In this document: positions 7,868-13,834 of the stretch, piece by piece
How positions within the stretch are numbered: the first letter of the stretch is position 1
How the letters are laid out: each line of letters starts with the position of its first letter
Origin: Cypionkella sp.
GTDB lineage: Bacteria; Pseudomonadota; Alphaproteobacteria; Rhodobacterales; Rhodobacteraceae
DNA: 13,834 bases
Direction of reading: 5' to 3'
NCBI GenBank assembly: GCA_018063485.1
Contig: JAGPBG010000017.1
Coordinates: 1-13,834 of the forward strand
Position numbers and translations under genes: made by a program
Notes under the pieces: generated by a model
Databases searched by the model: none
What the model saw: only the letters and a program-made list of their open reading frames with translations
What the model was told of the DNA's origin: nothing

Positions 7868-8780
7868 AACCGCAACCCGCGCCGGATTTGTTGCCCTGAT
7901 CGGGGAGCCGAATGCCGGGAAATCGACATTGCTCAACCGGATGGTGGGGGCCAAGATTTCGATTGTCACCCATAAGGTGCAGACCACGCGCACCCGGATC
8001 CGCGGGATTGCGATCGAAGGGCCAGCGCAGATCGTGTTTGTCGATACCCCCGGTATTTTCCGCACCAAGCGCCGGCTTGATCGGGCGATGGTCAAGGCGG
8101 CCTGGGGTGGGGCCTCGGATGCGGATGTGATCGTTTTGCTGATCGAGGCGCATCGTGGCTTGACCGAGGGCGCGCAATCCATCGTCGACCGGATGCGCAA
8201 TGAATTGCCGCAGGATCGCCCGGTGGCTTTGGCGATCAACAAGATTGATCGGGTGAAGGCAGAGGTGCTGTTGAAGCTGGCCGAGAAGATGAACGAGGCG
8301 TTTCCCTTCGTGAAAACCTTCATGATCTCGGCGGAAAAAGGCTACGGCGTACAGGATTTGCGCGAATGGCTGGCGGGGCAGGTGCCCGAGGGCCCTTGGT
8401 TTTATCCCGAAGATCAGATCGCCGATGTACCGATGCGGATGATTGCCGCCGAGATCACCCGCGAAAAGTTGACTTTGCGTCTGCATGAGGAATTGCCCTA
8501 TCAGTTGACGGTGGAAACCGAGCAATGGCAGGACAAAAAGGACGGCTCGACCCGGATTGACCAGATCATCTATGTGGCGCGCGATGGTCATAAAGGCATC
8601 GTTTTGGGCAACAAGGGTGAGACGATCAAATCCGTGGGCCAAGCGGCGCGGGCGGATATTTCCGAATTTCTGGGCCGCACGGTGCATCTGTTCTTGCAGG
8701 TGAAGGTGCGCGAGAATTGGCTGGATGAGCCCGAGCGCTATTCCGAGATGGGGTTGGAGTTCAAGGACGGCGACGCCTAG
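7860..8780 (+). CDS. era: GTPase Era, 16S rRNA-binding ribosome assembly factor
   Basis: The 306-residue protein combines a Ras-like GTPase domain with a C-terminal KH domain and helps mature the 30S subunit by binding the 3' end of 16S rRNA. GTPase motifs are complete: G1 GEPNAGKST (15-23), G2 TTRTR, G3 VDTPG, G4 NKID and G5 SAEKG. The KH domain lies at about 225-295, with the loop [11 protein letters not shown]. The start at ATG 7860 is supported by GGAG 8 nt upstream and by homology starting just before [10 protein letters not shown]; the frame stays open upstream, inside rnc, but that stretch is not Era sequence. Eight bases overlap rnc, which processes the same rRNA. DUF1491 follows after 68 bp. 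Confidence 0.97.
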   Translation: MTETATRAGFVALIGEPNAGKSTLLNRMVGAKISIVTHKVQTTRTRIRGIAIEGPAQIVFVDTPGIFRTKRRLDRAMVKAAWGGASDADVIVLLIEAHRGLTEGAQSIVDRMRNELPQDRPVALAINKIDRVKAEVLLKLAEKMNEAFPFVKTFMISAEKGYGVQDLREWLAGQVPEGPWFYPEDQIADVPMRMIAAEITREKLTLRLHEELPYQLTVETEQWQDKKDGSTRIDQIIYVARDGHKGIVLGNKGETIKSVGQAARADISEFLGRTVHLFLQVKVRENWLDEPERYSEMGLEFKDGDA

Positions 8781-8848
8781 ATTTCCGGCCTTGGTGCGGG
8801 CTGAGGCGTTTAACCCTCGGCGGGGGATATTCGAGCGATGAGGATGCG

Positions 8849-9181
8849 ATGAGTGCGCGCTTGACCTCAGATCTGTGGGTTTCGGCCTATCTGAACCGGC
8901 TGCGGCTGGCGAATATTGCGCATTATGTGGTGGCCAAGGGCGATCCGACGGCGGGGGCGGTGGTGGTGAAACTGGCGACGCTGGACGGGCAGGCGCGGGC
9001 GTTTCAGCGCTCATACGATCTGGCGACGGATGGACGGGTCTGGGTGATCCTGGCCGACGGGGGTGAGGCGGATGTGGATGCGGTGCTGGCCCGCCAACGC
9101 GCGCGCGACCCTGATCTATGGGTGATCGAGGTGGAGGACCGCGCCGGGCGCACACTGTTGGATCAGCCGGGGCTGGACTGA
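8849..9181 (+). CDS. DUF1491 family protein
   Basis: A 110-residue protein beginning MSARLTSDLWVSAYLNRL. Other recognisable parts are AHYVVAKGDPTAGAVVVKL in the centre, a WVILADGGEADVDAVLARQRARDPDLWVIEVED stretch (seen in two blocks, GGEADVDAVLARQ and DPDLWVIEVED) and a short tail. This is the DUF1491 pattern, a small alphaproteobacterial family without known function as far as I know. No signal peptide, membrane segment or cysteine is visible, so it is probably a soluble cytosolic alpha/beta protein. ATG 8849 has GAGG (8839-8842) a few bases upstream. It lies 68 bp after era and 27 bp before recO, probably in the same transcript. Some relatives are annotated only as hypothetical; a role linked to rRNA or DNA repair would be guesswork from position. 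Confidence 0.85.
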   Translation: MSARLTSDLWVSAYLNRLRLANIAHYVVAKGDPTAGAVVVKLATLDGQARAFQRSYDLATDGRVWVILADGGEADVDAVLARQRARDPDLWVIEVEDRAGRTLLDQPGLD

Positions 9182-9208
9182 CGCGGCGCTTGCCCCGATA
9201 GTCGCGCG

Positions 9209-9931
9209 ATGGATTGGCAAGACGAAGGCGCTGTGATTTCCGTGCATCCGCATGGCGAAAGTGCCGCTATCATCGAGGTGTTCACGGCGGCGCATGGGCG
9301 TCATGCCGGGGTTGTGCGGGGCGGTGCTTCGCGCAAGCTGGCCCCGGTTTTGCAGCCCGGTGGGCAGGTGGCACTGACCTGGCGGGCGCGGTTGGCGGAT
9401 CATCTGGGGGTGTTTACCGTGGAGCCGGTGCGGGCGCGGGCGGCGATCTTGGAGGACCGTCTGGCGCTGGCGGCGCTGGCCTCGGTTTGTGCGATGTTGC
9501 GCATGGCTTTGCCGGAACGCGAGACGCATGCGCTGCTGTGGCGGTTGACTATGGCTTTGCTGGATCGGTTGGAGGCGGGGCAGGTTTGGCAAGAGGAGTA
9601 TCTGCGCTGGGAGATGACATTGCTGGATGAGTTGGGGTTCGGTCTTGATCTGAGCCGTTGTGCGGTGACCGGCGGGCGGGATGATCTGGCCTATGTCAGC
9701 CCGAAATCCGGGCGCGCGGTAAGTCGGGCGGGGGCAGGTGCCTGGGCCGAACGGCTGTTGCCTTTGCCGCAGGTGTTGTTGGGGCAGGGCCATGCGCAAG
9801 GCGCGGAACTGGGGCAGGGGCTTGCGATCACAGGGCATTTTCTGGCGCGCGGGTTGGCCCCGGTGTTGGCGGGTCGCGGTTTACCGGCGGCGCGGGCGCG
9901 GTTGATCGAGCTGTTGATGCGCGCCAGATAG
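9209..9931 (+). CDS. recO: DNA repair protein RecO
   Basis: The 240-residue product belongs to the RecFOR pathway, where RecO binds single-stranded DNA and SSB and helps load RecA at gaps. The N-terminal OB-fold starts WQDEGAVISVHPHGESAAIIEVFTAAHG (seen as DEGAVISV and GESAAIIEVFT). It is followed by the HAGVVRGG segment, then an all-helical middle and the C-terminal CAVTGGRDDLAYVSPKSG segment, which is typical of alphaproteobacterial RecO. Only one cysteine (in CAVTGG) is present in that part, so the four-cysteine zinc finger of some RecO proteins is absent. ATG 9209 lies 27 bp after the DUF1491 stop; no strong ribosome binding site precedes it. It is the last gene of the block. Confidence 0.93.
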   Translation: MDWQDEGAVISVHPHGESAAIIEVFTAAHGRHAGVVRGGASRKLAPVLQPGGQVALTWRARLADHLGVFTVEPVRARAAILEDRLALAALASVCAMLRMALPERETHALLWRLTMALLDRLEAGQVWQEEYLRWEMTLLDELGFGLDLSRCAVTGGRDDLAYVSPKSGRAVSRAGAGAWAERLLPLPQVLLGQGHAQGAELGQGLAITGHFLARGLAPVLAGRGLPAARARLIELLMRAR

Positions 9932-10110
9932 CGCGTTTGGGGTTTTGGGGTTTGAGAAGACCGGCCATTCGCAGACGCTTGTTATGGTCGACGGTGAATG
10001 GCGATTTGTCTGATTCAGAAAAAAATACTAAATGCTTTGGCGTCGCCTATAGGCGCAGGGTGTCGCCTATGGGGCAGACTCTGGCGGCGCAGAGCGGGCA
10101 TCTCTCCATA
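9932..10110 (+). promoter_or_regulatory. Spacer before the MFS gene with palindrome and 20-bp-spaced repeats (operator-like)
   Basis: This AT-richer stretch after recO contains a perfect 12-bp palindrome CGCCTATAGGCG at 10044-10055. The 9-mer GTCGCCTAT occurs twice, at 10042-10050 and 10062-10070, exactly 20 bp apart (about two helical turns). The repeats lie just downstream of the A-tract and TACTAAAT at 10026-10033, the most promoter-like sequence here; TTGTCT at 10006-10011 with TAAATG at 10029-10034 has a 17-nt spacing but a weak -10. A repressor site overlapping the transcription start is a reasonable reading. A 7-bp inverted repeat GCCATTC/GAATGGC (9964-9970, 9996-10002) with a 25-nt loop is also present but lacks a T-run. 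Confidence 0.45.
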
Positions 10111-11334
10111 ATGGCTTTGCGATATATTCCTATTCAATTGAAGCACGCGCGCACGCCGCGGATCCAGCATTTCGCGCTTTTGGCCGGGCTTGAAGCGGCG
10201 GTGCGGGCATCCTTGGTGTCGGCAATGCCCTTGGCCGTGCTTGATGCGATGGGGTCAACGCTAGGCTCGTCCAAGATTTACTTCTGGGTCGGGGTAATCA
10301 GCCTGCTTTGGGGGCTGATGGTGCCTTGGGCCAATCGCTTTGTGCCAAGGCGTTGGTTGTTTACCTTTGGCGCCTGCCTGTATCTTGTGGGCTCGACGCT
10401 GGCCCTGATGGGCACGACGACGACGGTAGCGCTGGCGCTGGCGTCTTATTCAATGGCGACAGCCACGACATTTGTTTGCTTCAACGCCTATGTTCTTGAT
10501 TATGTTGAACGGTCTGACCTAGGGCAGATGCAAAGCACCCAGATGGTTTATGCGGCGGTGCCTTGGGCGATTGGCCCGGTCCTGGGTGTGTGGCTGCATG
10601 ATACATGGAAGCCCGCGCCGTTTTTGATCACCGCCGCCTTTGCGGTGGCCCTGATCATCGCTTTCTGGATCTTGCGGCTGGGTAATGGCAAGCAGATCGC
10701 CAAGGCCAAGCGGTCCGCCGTCAACCCGCTTGCTTATCTGGGCCGGTTCTTTCAGCAAAAGCGCCTGATTGCGGGATGGATGTTTGCCGTTATCCGCTCA
10801 ACCGGCTGGTGGGTTTATGTGGTCTATCTGCCGTATTTCTGCATCGAGCAGGGATTGGGTAACAAGGTGGGTGGCGTGGCATTGTCGATGTCGAATGCGC
10901 TGTTGTTCATCTCGCCCTTCATGCTGCGCGCAGTGCGCAGATCGTCGGTAAGAATTTCGGTGCGGGCGGCATTTCTTTTTTGTGGTTGCCTGTTCCTGGC
11001 CTCGGCCCTGCTGGCACCGCTGCCTTGGCTGGCGGTGATCGCCATGATGGGAGCTTCGGTGTTTCTGGTATTGCTGGACGTAGTGGGCGGCCTGCCGTTC
11101 ATGATGTCGGTTAAACCCTCCGAGCGCACCGAGATGTCGGCGGTCTATTCAAGCTTTCGCGATGTATCGTCGATTCTGACACCTGGGGTTGCCTGGGCAG
11201 TGCTTGCGGTTGCGCCGACGGCTGCGATTTTTGCCGCCTGCGCGGGGGGAATGGCTGCCGCCTATGCCGTGGCCGGGCGGCTGCATCCGCGCTTGGGGGT
11301 GCCGCGGCCCTCACGCGGTGGGGATATGGACTGA
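10111..11334 (+). CDS. Major facilitator superfamily transporter
   Basis: A hydrophobic protein of 407 residues from ATG 10111, the usual size for a 12-helix MFS carrier. Around ten to twelve membrane stretches are visible, for example IYFWVGVISLLWGLMV, WLFTFGACLYLVGSTLALMG, PFLITAAFAVALIIAFWIL and LAVIAMMGASVFLVLLDVV. A basic loop (GKQIAKAKR) lies at the centre between the two halves. The substrate cannot be read from the sequence. ATG 10069, in frame, has a better ribosome binding site (AGGG 8 nt upstream) and would add 14 residues. I prefer 10111 because the helix-leading segment RYIPIQLKHARTPRIQHFALL begins there (RYIPIQLKHA, then TPRIQHFALL), but 10069 is possible. The gene is separated from recO by 179 bp with operator-like repeats, so is likely regulated on its own. 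It ends 4 bp from the convergent mcd stop. Confidence 0.85.
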   Translation: MALRYIPIQLKHARTPRIQHFALLAGLEAAVRASLVSAMPLAVLDAMGSTLGSSKIYFWVGVISLLWGLMVPWANRFVPRRWLFTFGACLYLVGSTLALMGTTTTVALALASYSMATATTFVCFNAYVLDYVERSDLGQMQSTQMVYAAVPWAIGPVLGVWLHDTWKPAPFLITAAFAVALIIAFWILRLGNGKQIAKAKRSAVNPLAYLGRFFQQKRLIAGWMFAVIRSTGWWVYVVYLPYFCIEQGLGNKVGGVALSMSNALLFISPFMLRAVRRSSVRISVRAAFLFCGCLFLASALLAPLPWLAVIAMMGASVFLVLLDVVGGLPFMMSVKPSERTEMSAVYSSFRDVSSILTPGVAWAVLAVAPTAAIFAACAGGMAAAYAVAGRLHPRLGVPRPSRGGDMD

Positions 11335-11338
11335 CGGC

Positions 11339-12994
11339 TCAATCCAGCAAGCGCCGCGCGATCACCTGTGCTTGAATCTCTGCCGCCCCTTCGAAGATAT
11401 TCAGAATCCGTGCATCGCACAGGATGCGGGAAATCTGATATTCCAGCGCAAAGCCGTTGCCGCCGTGGATTTGCAGCGCATTGTCCGCCGCCGCCCAAGC
11501 CACCCGCGCGCCGAGCAGTTTGGCCATCCCGGCCTCAAGATCACAGCGCCTGTCATGGTCTTTTTGCCAGGCGGAATAATAGGTCAACTGCCGCGCGATC
11601 ATGATTTCAACCGCCATCATCGCGAGTTTTCCCGCCACGCGCGGAAATTCGATCAGGGCTTTGCCGAATTGCTTGCGGTCCTCGGCATATTTCATCCCCA
11701 GTTCCAGCGCCGATTGCGCCACGCCCACCGCCCGCGCCGCGGTTTGGATGCGCGCAGATTCAAAGGTTTGCATCAACTGCTTGAAACCCTGACCCGGCAC
11801 GCCGCCCAGCAGATTTTCGCCCTTTACCGCAAAACCGTCAAAGGCCAGCTCATATTCCTTCATCCCGCGATAGCCCAGAACCTCAATCTCGCCCCCGGTC
11901 ATGCCCGGTGTCGGAAAAGGTTCGGCATCGGTTCCGGGTGTTTTTTCGGCCAGAAACATCGACAGGCCCCGGTAATCACTGGTGTCTGGGTCAGTGCGTG
12001 CCAGAAGTGTCATCATATGGGTGCGCGCGGCATGGGTGATCCAGGTTTTATTGCCGGTCACCGCCCAATCATCGCCCGCTTTCACCGCCCGCGTGCGCAA
12101 AGATCCCAGATCAGACCCGGTATTTGGCTCGGTAAACACCGCCGTTGGCAGGATTTCCCCGCTGGCCAGTTTCGGTAACCACTGCGCCTTTTGAACGTCG
12201 TTGCCGCCGCACAGGATCAATTCTGCGGCAATCTCGCTGCGCGTGGCCAAAGAGCCTACCCCGATATAGCCGCGCGACAATTCCTCACTCACCACCACCA
12301 TCGAGGCTTTGCTTAACCCAAAGCCGCCGAATTCTTCGGGAATGGTCAGGCCAAACACCCCCATCTCTGCCAGCTTTTCGATGATCTGCATCGGGATCAA
12401 TTCATCGCGCAGATGCCAGCCATGGGCGTGGGGGATCACCTCATCATCGGCAAAGCGGCGAAACTGGTCGCGGATCATCTCCAGTTCGGCATCAAGTCCG
12501 GTGGTGCCAAAAGTGGCGCGGCCATGATTGTCGCGCATCAACGCAACCAGGCGCATCCGCGCAACAGGAGTATTCCCCTTGGCGATCAGTTGCGCGGCTG
12601 GTAGCCCTGCCGTGGCGGAAATTCCCAGATCTGCCAGCCGGGCGATCTCACCCTGCGACATGGGGATACCGCCGTAGATCTGTGCGAGATATTCGCCAAA
12701 GCCGATTTGCAGGATCAGGGCTTCCATCTCGCCAAAGCCGCCTTCGGCCTCAAGCCGCCCGGCCCAGTGTCGCAATTGGCGCAGCGCCTGGACATAGGTG
12801 GCCAGCCAAGACAGGCCGTGGGCTGCGCATTGGTGCTCCTCAAGCGCCGAGGCAGAAATCTTTCCACCAAGGGTGACGCGGCTGCGCAAGGCTTCGCGGG
12901 CGGCGTCAAACAGCGTCTCGATTTCTGGCAGTGCTTGTTCGGTCAGCGGCAAAAGATCGGCCATCAAGACGGCGTCAGGGGAATCGAGGGCCAT
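11339..12994 (-). CDS. mcd: (2S)-methylsuccinyl-CoA dehydrogenase (acyl-CoA dehydrogenase family, long N-terminal extension)
   Basis: This 551-residue flavoprotein has an acyl-CoA dehydrogenase core from about residue 165 to the end. Seen are FGLTIPEEFGGFGLSKASM, the FAD-contacting FTEPNTGSDLGS (F287-), GNKTWITHA, YAEDRKQFGKALIEFP, QIHGGNGFALEY and IFEGAAEIQ, whose E535 is at the usual position of the catalytic base. Ordinary family members have about 380-400 residues. The additional 160-170 residue N-terminal domain is characteristic of methylsuccinyl-CoA dehydrogenase, which oxidises (2S)-methylsuccinyl-CoA to mesaconyl-CoA in the ethylmalonyl-CoA pathway of acetate and C2 assimilation. Start ATG 12994 has GAAGG 7 nt upstream; a second in-frame ATG at residue 11 lacks one. 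The neighbouring pckA on the same strand fits a C2-to-sugar role. A generic long acyl-CoA dehydrogenase for another branched acid is the alternative. Confidence 0.85.
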   Translation of the reverse strand: MALDSPDAVLMADLLPLTEQALPEIETLFDAAREALRSRVTLGGKISASALEEHQCAAHGLSWLATYVQALRQLRHWAGRLEAEGGFGEMEALILQIGFGEYLAQIYGGIPMSQGEIARLADLGISATAGLPAAQLIAKGNTPVARMRLVALMRDNHGRATFGTTGLDAELEMIRDQFRRFADDEVIPHAHGWHLRDELIPMQIIEKLAEMGVFGLTIPEEFGGFGLSKASMVVVSEELSRGYIGVGSLATRSEIAAELILCGGNDVQKAQWLPKLASGEILPTAVFTEPNTGSDLGSLRTRAVKAGDDWAVTGNKTWITHAARTHMMTLLARTDPDTSDYRGLSMFLAEKTPGTDAEPFPTPGMTGGEIEVLGYRGMKEYELAFDGFAVKGENLLGGVPGQGFKQLMQTFESARIQTAARAVGVAQSALELGMKYAEDRKQFGKALIEFPRVAGKLAMMAVEIMIARQLTYYSAWQKDHDRRCDLEAGMAKLLGARVAWAAADNALQIHGGNGFALEYQISRILCDARILNIFEGAAEIQAQVIARRLLD

Positions 12995-13188
12995 GGCGAT
13001 ACCTTCAGGAATGCTGCGGATGCAAAATGCCTAGCGCCTTCGCAATTGCAGCGCAACATACTTTCGCAAAATCTTGACAATAGTTTCGAATGTGTCTCGG
13101 CGGGGTTTACACTCCGGCAGTGGATGGCCAGGAAAGCGTTAACCTGGCGCAAATTCTGCCCTGCAAGCCTCGGATTTGTGGAAGGTTG
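12995..13188 (-). promoter_or_regulatory. mcd upstream region with clustered TTTGCGAAA-like elements
   Basis: Read on the minus strand, this region contains TTTTGCGAAA (13071-13062), then GTTGCGCTGCAATTGCGAAG (13057-13038) and CATTTTGCATC further on (13031-13021). On the plus strand, TTCGCAA recurs at 13039-13045 and 13063-13069, 24 bp apart, with an overlapping palindrome TTGCAGCGCAA at 13046-13056. These resemble the TTTGCAAA elements reported for RamB/ScfR-family (short-chain acyl-CoA) regulators, from memory. TTGTCA (13080-13075) could be a -35 box, but no -10 box at normal spacing is clear. The region upstream of 13090 holds no other signal I can name. Confidence 0.45.
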
Positions 13189-13189
13189 A

Positions 13190-13215
13190 AAGGCACCGCA
13201 CAGATGCGGCACCTT
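13190..13215 (-). terminator. Probable terminator of pckA
   Basis: On the minus strand, 11 nt after the pckA stop, AAGGTGCCGCA (13215-13205) can pair with TGCGGTGCCTT (13200-13190) around a 4-nt loop TCTG. The 11-bp stem includes adjacent U-G and G-U pairs, which are stable only in the minus-strand RNA; the plus-strand copy would have mismatches. This points to selection for the minus-strand hairpin. The following U-tract is short (UUUC), so termination may be partial and allow read-through to mcd. Confidence 0.6.
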
Positions 13216-13226
13216 AAGGCAAGGTT

Positions 13227-13834
13227 TTACCGGATCGCTGCCGCTTTAACATCGGCATCAATATGGGGGACATATTGGTCGAAATTCCGGGCAAACATCC
13301 CAACCAATTTGCGGGACTGAGCATCATAAGCCTCTCCGTCTGCCCAAGTTTGGCGCGGGTCCAGCAAGGCGTCATCCACCCCGGCCACTGAAACGGGCAC
13401 GTCAAAGCCGAAATTGGGATCGCGGCGGAACTCGGCTTTCGCCAGCGTTCCGTTCAGCGCAGCCGTCAGCAAGGCCCGTGTTGCCTTGATCGGCATCCGC
13501 TTGCCGGTGCCAAAGGCACCGCCTGTCCAGCCGGTATTGACCAGCCAGCACGAGGCGCCGAACTTGGCGATCTTTTCCTGCAGGAGTTTGCCATATACCT
13601 CGGGCCGACGCGGCATGAAGGGCGCGCCGAAACAGGTCGAAAAGGTTGGGGTCGGCTCCAGCACCCCGCGCTCGGTGCCCGGTGTTTTCGAGGTGAAACC
13701 CGATAGAAAATGATACATCGCCTGCGCCGGCGACAGCCGTGAAATCGGAGGCAGCACGCCGTAAGCGTCGCAGGTCAGCATGATCACATGTTTCGGGTGC
13801 CCCCCCAATCCGCTGGCCGAAGCGTTCGAGATAT
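13227..13834 (-). CDS. pckA: Phosphoenolpyruvate carboxykinase (ATP), C-terminal part, 5' end beyond the window
   Basis: The frame is open to the right edge and ends in TAA at 13229-13227, giving about 201 residues of an enzyme usually about 530 long. It converts oxaloacetate and ATP to phosphoenolpyruvate, the entry to gluconeogenesis. Visible landmarks are [34 protein letters not shown] (the arginine of TERG binds nucleotide phosphates in the E. coli enzyme), [15 protein letters not shown], and [20 protein letters not shown]. The ARNFDQY and adjoining C-terminal segment is normal. The P-loop and the catalytic lysine lie outside the window. The sequence beyond TTG 13808 reads [11 protein letters not shown] and continues the protein, so TTG 13808 is not a start. 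mcd lies 232 bp downstream on the same strand. Confidence 0.95.
   Translation of the reverse strand, partial: ISNASASGLGGHPKHVIMLTCDAYGVLPPISRLSPAQAMYHFLSGFTSKTPGTERGVLEPTPTFSTCFGAPFMPRRPEVYGKLLQEKIAKFGASCWLVNTGWTGGAFGTGKRMPIKATRALLTAALNGTLAKAEFRRDPNFGFDVPVSVAGVDDALLDPRQTWADGEAYDAQSRKLVGMFARNFDQYVPHIDADVKAAAIR

Noticed and set aside
7746..9155. A 469-codon open frame on the minus strand opposite era and DUF1491
   Set aside because: Composition is proline-, arginine- and histidine-rich with no recognisable domain; it mirrors codon bias of two firmly identified plus-strand genes, as is common in GC-rich genomes.
9964..10002. GCCATTC/GAATGGC inverted repeat as a recO terminator
   Set aside because: Only 7 bp with a 25-nt loop and no T-run after it; too weak to call.
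9984..10013. Nine-codon frame (MVDGEWRFV) before the MFS gene, considered as a leader peptide
   Set aside because: No ribosome binding site, no run of one regulatory amino acid, and no paired alternative hairpins follow.
11189..12178. A 329-codon open frame on the plus strand opposite mcd
   Set aside because: It overlaps the MFS 3' end and lies antisense to the acyl-CoA dehydrogenase, with no recognisable motif or ribosome binding site.
13227..13808. TTG at 13808 as the start of the right-edge gene
   Set aside because: The frame continues upstream to the window edge with residues that fit PEP carboxykinase, so the gene is simply truncated by the window.
1..13834. Search for tRNA genes, rRNA, CRISPR repeats, insertion sequences, attachment sites or phage/defence genes
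   Set aside because: By eye I found no cloverleaf, repeat-spacer array, transposase or integrase; all long frames are explained by housekeeping or metabolic genes.

Overview
The window is chromosomal DNA from an alphaproteobacterium, most probably of the Rhodobacterales (Roseobacter/Rhodobacter group). I infer this from GC-rich codon use, the gene order rpoZ-rel-pdxJ-acpS-lepB-rnc-era-recO, small alphaproteobacterial families such as DUF1491, and an ethylmalonyl-CoA pathway dehydrogenase next to pckA. No database search was possible, so names rest on motifs, lengths and context.

Layout. At the left edge (1-1087), a YqaA/DedA-like membrane protein gene, cut by the edge, and a NYN/LabA-type nuclease gene lie on the minus strand, with a strong hairpin between them. 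A 142-bp divergent spacer follows. From 1230 to 9931 a long plus-strand block carries folK, rpoZ, a bifunctional (p)ppGpp synthetase/hydrolase gene (rel), a DUF2062 membrane protein gene, pdxJ, acpS, lepB, rnc, era, a DUF1491 gene and recO. Most junctions from rel onward are short or overlapping (rel/DUF2062 11 nt, lepB/rnc 4 nt, rnc/era 8 nt), so translation is probably coupled. The block combines stringent response, cofactor synthesis (folate, pyridoxal phosphate, acyl-carrier protein activation), protein secretion, RNA processing and ribosome maturation, and recombination. It is a rearranged relative of the enterobacterial lepB-rnc-era-recO-pdxJ-acpS operon.

After a 179-bp spacer containing a 12-bp palindrome and a 20-bp-spaced repeat comes an MFS transporter gene, which ends 4 bp from the end of a convergent minus-strand gene. 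That gene encodes a 551-residue acyl-CoA dehydrogenase with a long N-terminal extension, best read as (2S)-methylsuccinyl-CoA dehydrogenase (mcd). Upstream of it on the same strand is the 3' part of pckA (ATP-type PEP carboxykinase), running off the right edge. mcd and pckA connect acetyl-CoA assimilation (ethylmalonyl-CoA pathway) with gluconeogenesis. The spacer between them holds a probable pckA terminator and a cluster of TTTGCGAAA-like elements resembling reported RamB/ScfR-family sites.

I see no IS element, CRISPR array, tRNA, rRNA, phage gene or obvious horizontally acquired island. Most of the window is conserved housekeeping DNA. The points worth a second look are regulatory: the hairpin 13 bp before the YqaA-like gene, the MFS operator-like repeats and the mcd upstream motif cluster. 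The uncharacterised DUF2062 and DUF1491 genes inside the essential operon are also of interest.
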